Assembly (NCBI GenBank): GCA_922989275.2
Contig: OV277861.1
Location: 50,693,623 to 50,757,622 of the forward strand
Length of the DNA stretch: 64,000 nucleotides
Source of the DNA: Gari tellinella
Lineage: Eukaryota > Mollusca > Bivalvia > Cardiida > Psammobiidae
Reading direction: 5' to 3'
Both the position numbers and the translations under genes were made by a program. Below are positions 40,360-49,870 of this stretch, in pieces. Under the pieces are notes generated by a model. It saw nothing but the letters and a program-made list of their open reading frames with translations. It was not told the DNA's origin and made no database searches. The number at the start of each line of letters is the position of its first letter. Positions within the stretch are counted from its first letter, which is position 1.

Positions 40360-40830
40360 ACTAAGACATTCCTCTTCCAGTATTGAAGACAGAAAATTGC
40401 TTAACCCGTACACTCTCATTGGTGCCTAAAAGTGCGTTTGCAAAAAATTTGAATCCTGATCAGACGCCGCGTCACGCGGCGTCTGATCAGGATCCAAACT
40501 GTTTGACATTCTTTTTGAAATTTCTTCAGTCATACTGCCTTAAATTTAACTTTGAAACGATATTGCAAGCAACAGTATTGAAGCAGACGACAATGAAACG
40601 GTAAAGGGGTAAATATCTCACGATAAATTTTATCATAAAAGGGTTAAAGCAAGCTTAAAGTAAATCAAAATGTTTCTGTAGGACCATTCTGCTTTATTTT
40701 CCACCTGCTTTAAGCTACCAACTTTAAAATACCGGAGATACATTGTGTGTTTTATGTTCAGGACGTCTTATCTTAGATGGGTATTTTTTTATTTGTTTTG
40801 AAATAATTAGAAGCGTAAAAGAGGTACTAT
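40360..40830. mobile_element. Family B MITE interrupted by family E at a stem TTAA
   Basis: Left part TCCAGTATTGAAGACAG stops at AATTGC and TTAA. TTAA and AGCAAGCTTAAAGTAAATC resume after the insertion. The right arm CCACCTGCTTTAAGCTACC and the right side AGAAGCGTAAAAG follow. Termini eroded. Second independent case of E in the same B stem site. Confidence 0.75.
40401..40646. mobile_element. Family E MITE nested in a family B arm
   Basis: TTAACCCGTACACTCTC to TCATAAAAGGGTTAA. Core at about 40446-40505, centre CGCGTCACGCG. The left outer arm has AAAAATTTGAATCC in place of AACAGTTTGGATCC. GCAGACGACAATGAAACGG block. Confidence 0.82.
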
Positions 40831-40839
40831 TAGTGCAAT

Positions 40840-41059
40840 TTGGGTTTACTCCTAAAACTTTTGATGGCCAATTGCAATTTCAAAATAACTATTTATGGGG
40901 TTGATTTTAACAATGTTTTTTTTTCAAAATGACAGTGTAGTCCCTGATCAGAGGGCGCCTTAATCAGGGTCTACACTGTTTGCATGGGACTAGTGTAATC
41001 TTTACATGTACACTGTTTGTAAATGACAGTATACTCGTCGATAAGTTTGAATGTATTAA
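40840..41059. mobile_element. Family D hairpin MITE with shortened stem
   Basis: TTACTCCTAAAACTTTTGATGG to AGTTTGAATGTATTAAG. Stem TGTAGTCCCTGATCAGAGGG, GCGCC, then TTAATCAGGGTCTACA: part of the right inner arm is gone. Right flank AAATGACAGTATACTCGTCG is typical. Confidence 0.75.
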
Positions 41060-41290
41060 GAGATACAGCTGGCAGTAAAATGGTAAAATATTTGCAGCTG
41101 AAAAATATATAGGTAATACATGTTCTTCTTTTGTCTTTGTACAATTCTTGAATCCAAACGATAGGTTGAATACGTGTAAATATATTTAGGTATGTCATTA
41201 TGCAACGTTCAATAACATATTTATATTAATTTTTGTGGAATGAAGGTTTGATTGGAAACTATGCTCTTACATTGAAAACAGTGTATACCA

Positions 41291-41526
41291 GGGGCCCGTT
41301 TCATAAAACTTTGTTCGACAAAAACGATCGTAAGTCAAAACTTTAAAATACATTTAATTTCAGATTTCTCTATGCAATCCTGTCTTGTGACATCTCTTTG
41401 GAATCGTCTTTTCAAGACGATTCCACAGAGATGTCACAAAACAGGGATTAGATGAAGAAATAAATAATAATTGAGACTTTTATAATCTGACTTACGACAA
41501 CATTAATCGTACAAAGTTTTATGCCC
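41291..41526. mobile_element. Family F hairpin MITE
   Basis: GGGGCCCGTTTCATAAAACT, stem centred on CGTCTTTTCAAGACG, right end ACAAAGTTTTATG then decayed. Central stem pairs almost completely. Confidence 0.82.
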
Positions 41527-41974
41527 CCAATGAGTTTCAGTTACCTTGTCCAAGAGCTACGTTTGATCAGTGTTTAGAGCGAGTGTTAACAAAACACATT
41601 GAGTATCATGAGTGCCAAGCAATGTAGACCCTGGCCAAAAACAATGCTGATAACGTGGGTAAATAAATAAAAAATATTTAAAAGGTTCTTCTACATGTAT
41701 GAAGCACCTTTTAGTGCATTTAAATTTAATTTATTCACTCACTGATGTGTGGTATGAAGTTGGAATTGATGTGCTTGACGGTTTTCCATACATTATTTAA
41801 ATTTGTGGATGCAATGTCTTAAGTTATGCAATAAATGAATAAACAGGTTTTATATGGCATTAGTCTTCCTATATCATACCCAACCTAGGTCGGTCTCAGT
41901 TAGTGAGTTCGAATTATTGTACTTCCAACACTGAACAGTATTTCAGTTACAGTCCAATCTATGTATCTTGAAGC
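41527..41974. other. Unassigned stretch
   Basis: No gene or repeat end recognised. GAAGCACCTTTTAGTGC near 41700 is weakly self-complementary. Confidence 0.3.
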
Positions 41975-42154
41975 AGAGCTCCAGATATGGGGAGTATTTC
42001 AAAAACTAAAATCTTTATTTCTGCATTAAACCCTATGGTGTCACTACTCATTAGAATTGTCTCCAAGAGACGAGTCACACCATAGGATTTGGTGGCAAAA
42101 TGAGTGAGAAAAATATAGGATTTATTCAGTTTATTCCCTCTTATCTGAAGCCCT
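41975..42154. mobile_element. Family G hairpin MITE
   Basis: AGAGCTCCAGATATGGGG to CTCTTATCTGAAGCCCTG. Stem AAACCCTATGGTGTCACTAC, centre TGTCTCCAAGAGACG, mirror with a short right-arm loss. Confidence 0.78.
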
Positions 42155-42169
42155 GTTAAATTCACCACT

Positions 42170-42352
42170 GTACAGTGGAGAATCTGTTGTTCTTTCCCGA
42201 TAAACGCGTCTGATCTGGCTCCAAACTGTTTGCCACCAATATAAACATGAGTTATCAGAATTGTCCAAAAATTGTTCTTTTCTACGTTTAAGTGCTTTGC
42301 GTTTGCGTACGTTTGCGTTTAAACGGGAAAGAATAACAGATTCTCCACTGTA
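42170..42352 (+). mobile_element. Family A MITE with the left hairpin arm deleted
   Basis: TACAGTGGAGAATCTG and GATTCTCCACTGTA ends are intact, but CGATAAACGCG joins directly to TCTGATCTGGCTCC. The deletion removed the left subterminal part and left arm, with GCG at the junction on both sides. Confidence 0.85.
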
Positions 42353-42716
42353 GTGTCTTCTAAAGAAGACATTGGCAAACAGTGTAAACACTGATGAGAT
42401 GCAGTGTGGATGCGCCAGAGAGAAGGGAGCAGATATAGAAAACACAGGTGTGATGCCCTACTTTTATAATCCACAGACTAACCATGTAGACTCACTATGG
42501 CAAAACAAAATAAAAGACAAATCAAATGCTGTATTACTAACTGGGCATTTTTATTAGAAATGCCATAAACTTATTAAAATAAAACAAAACATTTGTTGAT
42601 TAATCTTATAGACAAGAACCTGCCAATATTAATCATTTAAAACAATAATCAATAACAAATATACAAGTTAAAATAAATTCAATAACAAATAATACAGTTT
42701 GGCTATTTTACTGCCA

Positions 42717-42945
42717 TTAACGCCAAAAGGCGACTTTGCAAACAAGTTTTGATCTGATCAGACGCCGCATAATGCAGCTTCTGATCAGGATCCAAACTGT
42801 TTGACACTCGTATCGATATGTTTTAAGTCAAACTACATTGAATCCTACTTTGAAACAATCTTGCAAACAACAAAATTGAATAAGACAACAATGAAATGAT
42901 GAAGGGGTAAAAATCTCACGAATAATTTGGCAGGGAAAGAGTTAA
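42717..42945. mobile_element. Family E hairpin MITE
   Basis: TTAACGCCAAAAGGCG to GGCAGGGAAAGAGTTAA. Core at about 42740-42803, several mismatches (CATAATGCAGC centre). AATAAGACAACAATG block. Confidence 0.72.
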
Positions 42946-42978
42946 CAAAACAAGGGTAAATAACAGAGTTAAACCATA

Positions 42979-43320
42979 GATTATTATTATTATTATTATT
43001 ATACGGGGATTACCAGATTTATATAGCGCTCTTTTCACACAGGAGTTGTGCGTTCAAAAGCGCTTCACATGAAATTATATAAATGTACCTACAAAGCGAG
43101 AAAGACGAATAACTACATTCACAATAAAAATGATACAATATTGAGATGCATGGAAACATGGAAATAGATAAATTTAACATTATAAATAGTTGGTGGTCTT
43201 TTACAATAACTAAATAGCCACTGACAACTTCTAAAGTCTTCCCAACAAGGGTGGGGTGCCACTGATTGTTGATAAAAAGTATTGAAAAGGTAGCTGATTA
43301 ATTTGTACTCATCAAATAGT
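42979..43320 (-). mobile_element. Retroelement 3' end with (ATT)n tail
   Basis: (ATT)n at 42979-43002 followed by ACCAGATTTATATAGCGC and GTTCAAAAGCGCTTCACATG. Read on the minus strand this is an AAGCGCTT...GCGCTATATAAA 3' region followed by an (AAT)n tail, as in LINE/SINE tails. No protein similarity was found further in. Confidence 0.5.
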
Positions 43321-43329
43321 AAATCAAAG

Positions 43330-43478
43330 TAATGACAAGTAGTGTAGACCTTGATCAGAAGATTCCTTCAGGAACCCTCTGATCAGGGTCTAAACTGTTT
43401 GCTTAGGACAAGTGATCTCTCGAGTAGTGTACAGTTTGTAATTAACAAGTATACTTTTCACTATGGTTCGGTGGGTTA
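43330..43478. mobile_element. Family D hairpin MITE, left flank missing
   Basis: Core 43334-43403: AGTGTAGACCTTGATCAG, imperfect centre TTCCTTCAGGAA, mirror GATCAGGGTCTAAACTG. Right flank AAGTATACTTTTCAC then TTAA. Confidence 0.65.
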
Positions 43479-43646
43479 AAAGCTGTATTAAAGAAAAAGA
43501 ATAAAGCCTCTGTAGAAGTTTCTGCTTTTCTTTCAGCCTGCTTTCATACGACATGTCTCTATAATATTTATAGTTTCATTTTAAGTATCATATTGCAAAA
43601 GCTACAAATTCAATAGACATCTACCAAGTTACAAGTTTATACAATG

Positions 43647-43855
43647 TACAGTAAAACCTCTCTATAACGACCACTAAAATAAATGCTAATTAGATGTATA
43701 AAAGACAGGTGACAGCTTAAAGCAAGGTGACAGTGAAACAGAAAGCTCCTAAAGGAGCTTTCTGTTTAACTGTCACCTTGCTTTAAGCAGTCACCTGTCA
43801 AAAACAAAAAATAATTAACATAATTTAGTGGCCGTTATAGACAGGTTCTACTGTA
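43647..43855. mobile_element. Family C hairpin MITE, complete
   Basis: TACAGTAAAACCTCTCTATA to GACAGGTTCTACTGTA. Stem 43704-43799, 96 bp, GACAGGTGACAGCTTAAAGC arms, centre AGCTCCTAAAGGAGCT. Few mismatches. Confidence 0.9.
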
Positions 43856-43941
43856 TTTGTAAGTCAAGGCCCGTTCTGGGCACAAGACATAGAACATGTT
43901 TACAGCATTTGGGTAGACTTATATAACAGAAAAAACAGTGT

Positions 43942-44192
43942 TTAACCCTTTCCCTTATAGAAGCGACTTTTAGCACATTCATTTTATTCATCCGCCAAAG
44001 AAAATAGTTCCAAATTATACCGTAATGAATATGTGTCATATTTAATACTTTCCTTATTCTAGCAGTTAATAGCTTAAAGCAGGCTGAAAGTAAAGCAGAA
44101 TGCGCCTTAGGGCGCATTCTGCTTTACTTTCAACCTGCTTTAAGTAGCCACATATCTTCAATACTAAAACAATGCTATCAGGTAAAGGGTTA
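43942..44192 (-). mobile_element. Family B hairpin MITE, complete
   Basis: TTAACCCTTTCCCTTATAG to ATCAGGTAAAGGGTTAA. Core 44073-44143 with one centre mismatch (GCGCCTTAGGGCGC). GCCAAAGAAAATAGTTCC block. Confidence 0.88.
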
Positions 44193-44347
44193 ACATGAAA
44201 AGACATTGCAAAAGCAAAAGTAATCAACTAAAACTATTGATAAATTATAATTAAATAACAACTTAAGTTTTAAACTAAATTGCAAACCAGCAAAAAAAAA
44301 AAAGTAAGCACTTTAATGTTTGAGAACGAGAATGCTAGGATTTAGAC

Positions 44348-44392
44348 ATAATAATGACTGTTTTAATAATGATTATTAAAACTGTCATTATT
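44348..44392. repeat. Short near-perfect palindrome
   Basis: AATAATGACTGTTTTAATAA followed by its near mirror TTATTAAAACTGTCATTATT. Sits at the end of a LINE relic. Confidence 0.6.
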
Positions 44393-44394
44393 CT

Positions 44395-44700
44395 GCAAGA
44401 AAATCATTTATTATTGCATGTACTAATGTTAATTTATCTTTATTATTCATCAGATTATTGAACTTGACTGTGTTAGGAAACTCCCAGAAACTTCTATTCA
44501 AATACTTCTTTCTGTCTTCTATGAAAACGAAGCACTCAAACAGATAATGAAATTCATCACCAATTATGTTTTTATCACATAAACTACAAAATCATTGATG
44601 TCTTACGACATTAAAATATCGCCTACTTTCAATCATTTGAATGGGTATTTTATGGTTTGTACAATGAAATTTACAAAAGGTGATAGCAATATCGCTTTGT
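44395..44700 (-). pseudogene. LINE ORF2 C-terminal relic with zinc knuckle
   Basis: Minus-strand translation includes SLCDKNIIGDEFHYLFECF, FIEDRKKYLNRSF and LTLVHAIIND. The LC...GDEFHYLFEC pattern is the C-terminal CxxC/H/C module of LINE ORF2 proteins. It is preceded by a stop in frame and there is no RT. Different from the element at 10490. Confidence 0.7.
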
Positions 44701-44766
44701 TATAATTTGAGTATTTCTACTTGATACATGCATGATTCATTAAAAATCTGACATACTCATGTTTTA

Positions 44767-44974
44767 TACAGTAAATCCTCACCATTACGACCACTAAAAT
44801 GGAGGCTAATTGATTGTATAAAGACAAGTGACAGTTTAAAGCAAGATGACAGTAAAACAGAAAGCTCCTTTAGGAGCTTTCTGTTTTACTGTCACCTTGC
44901 TTTAAGCAGTCACCTGTCTTAAAAACCTTATAATTATCAAAATTTAGTGGTCATATTAGAGAGGTTTTACTGTA
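44767..44974. mobile_element. Family C hairpin MITE, complete
   Basis: TACAGTAAATCCTCACCATT to AGAGAGGTTTTACTGTA. Stem 44826-44919, centre AGCTCCTTTAGGAGCT. GACCACTAAAATGGAGGC on the left pairs with ATTTAGTGGTC on the right. Confidence 0.88.
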
Positions 44975-45085
44975 CTTTAATACCACTTTTACCTTTGCTC
45001 TTGTATCAATTTGTGGACTAAAACTTATAACTATTACAAGAAACCTGAGCAAGTGCATATGTAAACCTTAAAATCCTTCTATATT

Positions 45086-45530
45086 ACAGTGGACAGGATG
45101 TTATTCTTTGACATTAAACACATGCTAAAAACTGTATTTCTCACATAACTACCCCTAATTTCTATAGCGAACAACGATCACGAATATCCTTGTCTCCAAC
45201 GTGTGTAAGACAAATTTTATGAAGTCACTATAACATCATTGTTTATAAAGGCATTTTGACATTACCAGGGTTCCAAAAAAAATGCATACTGCTTTGATAA
45301 ATAGCTTAGATCCGATATGTGAGAAAAGAATCTGTCACTGGTAGATGTTTAAGACAAGTTGATCTCAAACTCGTCTAGAATAGAAAAGTTATTAAGCTCG
45401 CCAAGGCTTGCTTAATAACATTTCAATTCTAGACTCATTTGAGATCAGCTTGTCTTAAACATTGACTCATGATAGATCCTATATGTCCATTGCAAACAAC
45501 TGGAACCAGATCAGACACCAGGTAAGTGAT
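45086..45530. mobile_element. Family A remnant split by another element
   Basis: A left end TACAGTGGACAGGATGTTATTC at 45086 and hairpin start GCAAACAACTGGAACCAGATC at 45485 are about 345 bp apart instead of about 70. The insert contains the foldback at 45348-45463. Confidence 0.5.
45348..45463. repeat. 116-bp foldback with a unique stem
   Basis: GTTTAAGACAAGTTGATCTC and GAGATCAGCTTGTCTTAAAC are inverse arms, continuing through CTAGAAT and GTTATTAAGC, with centre near CGCCAAGGC. Stem sequence is unrelated to families A-J. Confidence 0.75.
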
Positions 45531-45539
45531 ATAACCCTT

Positions 45540-45850
45540 TGTCCTATCAGGCTCCTTAACCCATTACCCCATAAATATGCCTTTTTAGGCCTTTAATTTA
45601 TTTCTCCACTGATGAAAATAGCTACAATTTATACAGTTATAATTATGTATGCTAAGAAATAGTTTCTTATTCTAGCAGATGGTAGCTTAAAGCAGGCTGA
45701 AAGTAAAGCAGAATGTGCCTTAGGGCACATTCTGCTTTACTTTCAACCTGCTTTAAGCAGTAACATATTTTCAAAATAAGAAACAGGCTATGGGGTAATG
45801 GGTTAAGGAGCATTCTGCTTAACGTTCAACCTGCTTTAAGTAGTAACATG
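45540..45850. mobile_element. Family B copy hosting a second B at its dyad centre
   Basis: CAGGCTCC and TTAA precede the inserted copy (45556-45805). TTAA and GGAGCATTCTGCTTAACGTT, CAACCTGCTTTAAG follow it. GCTCC-TTAA-GGAGC is the dyad centre of a B variant. Much of the left arm of this outer copy is missing. Confidence 0.6.
45556..45805. mobile_element. Family B hairpin MITE, complete reference copy
   Basis: 250 bp between TTAA copies. TTAACCCATTACCCCATA and TATGGGGTAATGGGTTAA are exact inverses. Stem 70 bp, centre GTGCCTTAGGGCAC. TTAA flanks and ends are what a piggyBac-type transposase would leave; no such gene is in the window. Confidence 0.92.
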
Positions 45851-45979
45851 TCTTCCAAACTAAGAACAGACTATGGGTCAATACTCTTAGATTGCAAGCT
45901 TGCATTCACACCTTGACAGAAGCAAAAGCAAAACTGACAATTTGAGCTGGAGTTAAATGGGGATGTGGGATTATTATTC

Positions 45980-46472
45980 ACTGTAACCTTTTACTCCATA
46001 GATATGCTTATTTAAGTCTTTTTTAAATTTATTCCTTCTCTAATGAATAAAGTTCCTTTTTAAATAGTAATGATTGTGCAACATACATATAAATTTCCTA
46101 TATCCTAGCAGCTGGTAGCTAAAAGGCTTAAAGCAATATGAAAGAAAATCAGATTGTGCCTTAAGGTGCATTCTGCTTTACTTTTGATCTGCTTTAAGTG
46201 GTCACCTGTATTTACCCTTTACTCTATAGCCTGTTTCTAGTTTTGAAGACAGATGTTCTTAAAGCAGGCTGAATGTCAAGCAGAATGCACCTTAAGGCAT
46301 GATATTCTACTTTACTTTCACCCTGCATAAAGCTTCCATCTTCTAGAATATAGGCCTAATTTCTTATGTTGCATATTCATGACTATCAAACTTGCAAGTA
46401 TTTTCTTCAGTGGAGGAATGACTTAACTGCATAAAATGGTGTATCTATGGAGTAAAGGAATCTGTATCATGA
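45980..46472. mobile_element. Two family B MITEs in opposite orientation
   Basis: First: ACCTTTTACTCCATAGATATG to about 46212. Second: TACCCTTTACTCTATAGCCTG to ATCTATGGAGTAAAGG. Stems are imperfect (extra CATGAT in the second centre). Confidence 0.7.
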
Positions 46473-46591
46473 GGTAAAGGATTTAAAACGTGTGATACTA
46501 AAGCAGGCACAAATTCTTACATCATGGACTAGCTGATTCACTAATCAATGTATTTCTTGCAATGCATAGATGGCTAAGGCATATCACACTG

Positions 46592-46914
46592 TTAAAGGTA
46601 CCGATCCTTGGCTAAGGTAGCCACAAACACCTTGTGTCTGATACTGTCTGGCAGACTCTCCATTGCACGGTGAATGTGCTGAGAGCTGTATTTATCCGAG
46701 AAATGAATCAGGAGTATATTTTCAACGTTTTCAAACAGTTCTGCGTTCTGGAAGAACTCCACTAGATCAATGTGTCCGTATCTTCTTGCTGTATTCACAC
46801 AGTCTTCATATGTATCACCATTGTTGATGTAGGTTGCTTCAACAATAAGCAAGTGCACTCTGAACAGGTCTGGATTGGCAACTCCATTTGTAAATATTTC
46901 AAACGTTGTGTCTC
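46592..46914 (-). CDS. tRNase Z (short form), exon 4
   Basis: Acceptor TTGTAG (minus strand) then GAGACACAACG, completing the split Gly codon. Residues 229-335, stop at 46592. It contains GDTTFEIF (metal-ligand Asp in GD-T, residue 230), LLIVEATYIN, TARRYGHIDL and LLIHFSDKY (metal-ligand His 299). These are the C-terminal halves of the tRNase Z metallo-beta-lactamase fold, matching the order in plant and bacterial short tRNase Z. The frame is intact. Confidence 0.9.
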
Positions 46915-46970
46915 CTACAATTTAAAACAAGTTAAAAAACAGCATGATACATTTCCTAGTGCAAACTTTC

Positions 46971-47231
46971 TTAACCCTTTCCCCCATAGAAGCGTATTTT
47001 AGTGAATTCAGTTTCTTCCTCCGCTGAAGAAAATAGCTCCAATTTATGAGTCATGAATAATGTATTATGAGGAATATTTTCTTTATTCTAGCAGGCTGTA
47101 GCTTAAAGCAGACTGAAAGTAAAGCAGAATGCGCCTTAAGGCGCATTCTGCTTTACTTTCAACCTGCTTGAGTGGTCACCTATTTTCAAAACTAGAATGT
47201 CGTAGAAACAAGCTATGGGGTCAAAGGTTAA
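46971..47231 (-). mobile_element. Family B hairpin MITE in a tRNase Z intron
   Basis: TTAACCCTTTCCCCCATAG to GCTATGGGGTCAAAGGTTAA. Core has centre GCGCCTTAAGGCGC. It lies 57 bp upstream of exon 4 on the transcript and shares TTAA 47228-47231 with the next B copy. Confidence 0.87.
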
Positions 47232-47490
47232 CCAATTACCTCATAGTCTGTTTCTAGTCTTAAAGCAAGCAGACTACTTGAAGCAGGTTGAAAGTAAAGC
47301 AAGATGTGCCTTTTGGTGCATTACAGTGACTACTTTCAGTCTGCTAGAAGCTTCAGTCTGCTTTAAGCTATCATCTGCCAGGATATAAATATTTCTTAAA
47401 GTACATAAAATACTCATGAATTTACAAAACAGAACTTGTTCCTTCAGTGAATAAATAAATTAAAGGTGTAAAAGGTATATTTATGGAATA
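47228..47490. mobile_element. Family B MITE, degenerate, abutting another B
   Basis: TTAACCAATTACCTCATAG to AGGTATATTTATGG. Hairpin is rearranged: AAAGCAAGATGTGCCTTTTG and a duplicated CAGTCTGCT block. Orientation opposite to the copy on its left. Confidence 0.7.
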
Positions 47491-47839
47491 CAAATATTTT
47501 AGCAATACTTTAATCTTATTCTTAACTTCAGCCTAAAACTAGTATCTTAATGTACAAGTATTTACATACCAAGATGGGATAAAATGATCATCAAAACAGT
47601 GATAAAACTCAACTTATATTGTATTTTACCCTAACAGACCTAGATACAGGTATTGACGTAAAGCTGGCTACAAAGAATGCTAAATTGCCAAATACAAGCC
47701 AGTTTCAGCAAATGAGTAAAGGGCAATAACTCAAAAAATTATGAACCAGATTGTAAATGTATGTAAATAGACTTTTCATGATTCATACTTATACCATGTT
47801 TAAGTTCCACTGAAACATTTTGCTGTATAATACAGTATT

Positions 47840-47935
47840 ATGACAGGTTGATGCTTAAAGCAGGTTTAAAGTATTAACTAAAGCTTTACTTTCAGTCTAC
47901 TTTAAGTAACTACCTGTCTACAAAACAGAAAACAT
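47840..47935. mobile_element. Family B core relic
   Basis: GATGCTTAAAGCAGGTTTAAAG, then AAGCTTTACTTTCAGTCTAC. Inner stem lost. Confidence 0.5.
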
Positions 47936-47938
47936 GTT

Positions 47939-48163
47939 TACCCTTTGAAACCTAGTCCCGCATATAGGTGTCCTTATCAAACAGTGAAGATCCAGATCAG
48001 AGGGCTCCTTAAGGACTATAATAAGGAGCCCTCTGATCAGGGTCTTCACTGTTTGTCATAATGCCAAACATTGACAAAAACAACCCTTTAAAGTCATAAA
48101 TGGACTAGACTAAAATATAAACTGGAATTGTCCATTTAAAGTTTTAGGGAGGAAAGAGTAAAG
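47939..48163 (-). mobile_element. Family D MITE with an asymmetric loop at the dyad
   Basis: Stem 47979-48055: arms CAAACAGTGAAGATCCAGAT. The usual GGCTCCTTAAGGAGCC centre is replaced by GGCTCCTTAAGGACTATAAT and AAGGAGCC, i.e. about 11 extra bases. Ends TTTACCCTTTG and GGGAGGAAAGAGTAAA. Confidence 0.78.
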
Positions 48164-48186
48164 GGGTGTAGGGTTCAATTACCTAC

Positions 48187-48379
48187 CTGTATATGCTATT
48201 TCTGGGGTGACGGTAACATCATGAATCTCTCCTCCCTTCTGTTTTATTGCCCCTATTTCTGGAGGTGACAACCCTTGATACTCCTGCTTAAGCTTTCTGT
48301 GTGTTTTGTAAACAATGTAGCCTTGGCTATTCACTCTGTGCACAGTTGGAAAGGACACAGCAAAATAGTTCCTTTGCAG
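48187..48379 (-). CDS. tRNase Z (short form), exon 3
   Basis: Minus-strand acceptor TATCCTACAG before CTGCAAAGG and donor ACAG-GTAGGT. Residues 165-229 (last codon split). Contains FPTVHRVNSQGYIVYKTHRK: His 178 and the SxGY element of the conserved T-x-H-x-x-x-S-x-GY motif, followed by LKQEYQGLSPPEI, highly typical of tRNase Z. Phase 0 in, phase 1 out. Confidence 0.9.
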
Positions 48380-48413
48380 CTGTAGGATAAAAACATGTTT
48401 AAAAACTTTGAAC

Positions 48414-48486
48414 TACAGTAAAGCCCCCCTGTTATGACAACTGAAATAAAGGCTAATTAATTGTATAGAAGACAGGTGACAGCTTA
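48414..48486. mobile_element. Family C left-end relic
   Basis: ACAGTAAAGCCCCCCTGTTA to GACAGGTGACAGCTTAAAG, then unrelated sequence begins at GTTCTCGGTTACGC. Confidence 0.6.
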
Positions 48487-48840
48487 AAGTAACAGGGTTC
48501 TCGGTTACGCATGATTGTCAGTTCTTGTATGCATGTTTGCTCGGGATGAACGCAAGTTTTTAAATGAAGAAAGTTCAGTACGCATGTTTTTACCTGTCAA
48601 ACACATTTTTTGAGACCATGAAAATCAGTTAAGTGTTGGAAAATTAGGACATTAGCTTGAAACCAAAACGCAATGTGTAATGTTATGCATTGCTTTGCCA
48701 ATGTTATAATGTAATTGTTATTTCATGCATTACAATTGTAAAAGTTGAGTAATTGTAATTTCATGCACTGTTTTTGCAATGTAATTGAACTATGCACTGT
48801 TTGGGCAATGCAATTGTAATCAAATGCATTATATTCTGAT
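48487..48840. repeat. Degenerate GCAATGTAATTG repeats
   Basis: Variants of TGCATTGCTTTGCCAATG, ATGTAATTGTTATTTCATGC and GCAATGCAATTGTAATC recur between about 48670 and 48835. Intronic and non-coding. Confidence 0.45.
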
Positions 48841-48900
48841 ATTCAAGTAATTCAGCCCATGCCTGATTGTATATAAATTAAATATTACTTTTAAGTTTAC

Positions 48901-49108
48901 CTGAAAAGTTTCTCCATGATTAATCGGGACAAAATCAGGCCAGACCCTGTCCTCTGAGTTTTCACTTATCTGCAAGCACTTTTGATAAATCTCTTTGGAT
49001 GGTTCAGTTAGGTGAGGTAGCATGTAGTATTTACTGGGTTTCAGTCCCATCAAATCTCGCTTCCGACTGTGCTGGGGAATTGCCGAAATGTGATCCATGT
49101 GTCCATGA
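48901..49108 (-). CDS. tRNase Z (short form), exon 2
   Basis: Minus-strand acceptor CTATTTTTCAG before TCATGGAC and donor CAG-GTAAAC. Residues 95-164. The joined codon gives ISHGHMDHISAIP: HGHMDH (residues 96-101) is the HxHxDH zinc motif of the metallo-beta-lactamase fold, the catalytic centre of tRNase Z. RKRDLMGLKPSKYYMLPHL follows as in the family. Phase 2 in, phase 0 out. Confidence 0.92.
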
Positions 49109-49177
49109 CTGAAAAATAGTTTCAAAGTGTATTATAGTAAAGCAGGTAAACTTTGAAAACCTAACTTCTCAACACGT

Positions 49178-49262
49178 TAACCCTTTACTCCATAGCCTGT
49201 TTAATGCCATCTGCTTTACTTTCAGCCTGCTTTATCTTTAAGTCTCCATTTTCTACCATGTA
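49178..49262. mobile_element. Family B MITE with one arm deleted
   Basis: TTAACCCTTTACTCCATAG, CCTGTTT joined to AATGCCATCTGCTTTACTTTC: the left hairpin arm is gone. Right side CAGCCTGCTTTAT follows. Confidence 0.65.
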
Positions 49263-49339
49263 GATAATAGAAAATATTTATATTGCATACATGTATTCTT
49301 TTCATCAATGACAGAAAAAATAAGCTGTTTAAACTTTAA

Positions 49340-49430
49340 CAAGAGGTCCACCCAGGCCTAAATATCGCTCACCTGGGAAAACCCAGACAAGGATCACATG
49401 ACCCAGATGTGGGATGATTTAATTTAAAAA
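49340..49430. mobile_element. 5' end of a Helitron-like repeat with GCTCACCTG
   Basis: AACAAGAGGTCCACCCAGGC and ATCGCTCACCTGGGAAAA resemble a repeat start whose matching 3' end (AGCTCACC...GGTGAGCT) occurs at 56603-56632. Truncated. Confidence 0.4.
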
Positions 49431-49439
49431 ATCTTGCGG

Positions 49440-49870
49440 ATGAACCTGCAAATGAAGTGTTCGAATTGACGAAATATAAGAAATATGGCATAAAAGGGAC
49501 AGTACATTCATGGATTGAAGACATTCTTCTTGGCAGAACGCAGAGAGTGTCTATCCTTTACAGACATACATCAAACTGGGCTGAAGTGACAAGTGGCATC
49601 CCCAAGGCAGTGTGCTGGGCCTATTATCTTATTCCTCATATTCTAGGAGAAACTGTCAGACATCACCAAAAACAGAGAACACTGGCTGAAACTGAAGAAA
49701 CCACACAGTCACTTAAACATCAGGAAATATTCACATGGCATGAGAGTTGTGAATGACTGGTACTGTTTGCCTGGTAGGGTTGTCACTTATCAGTGGGAAA
49801 GACTTAAAAAGACTTCAAGTTCAAGAGAAAGATCGATAAAGCACTGAGCAATACCTAACTAGACCCACAC
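49440..49870 (+). pseudogene. LINE relic (RT piece fused to C-terminal tail) in a tRNase Z intron
   Basis: KYKKYGIKGTVHSWIEDIL, GRTQRV, NWAEVTSGIPKAVCWAY match the RT block before GSVLGP in CR1-like LINEs. Then, after a deletion, RVVNDWYCLPGRVVT and KFKRKIDKALSN match the C-terminal tail (VVNDWNSLP..VV style). The catalytic (F/Y)ADD region is missing. Dead copy, plus strand, opposite to the gene. Confidence 0.7.

Noticed and set aside
45556..45805. Active piggyBac transposon
   Set aside because: Ends and TTAA flanks fit piggyBac-type movement, but the element is 250 bp with no coding capacity and no transposase was found in the window.
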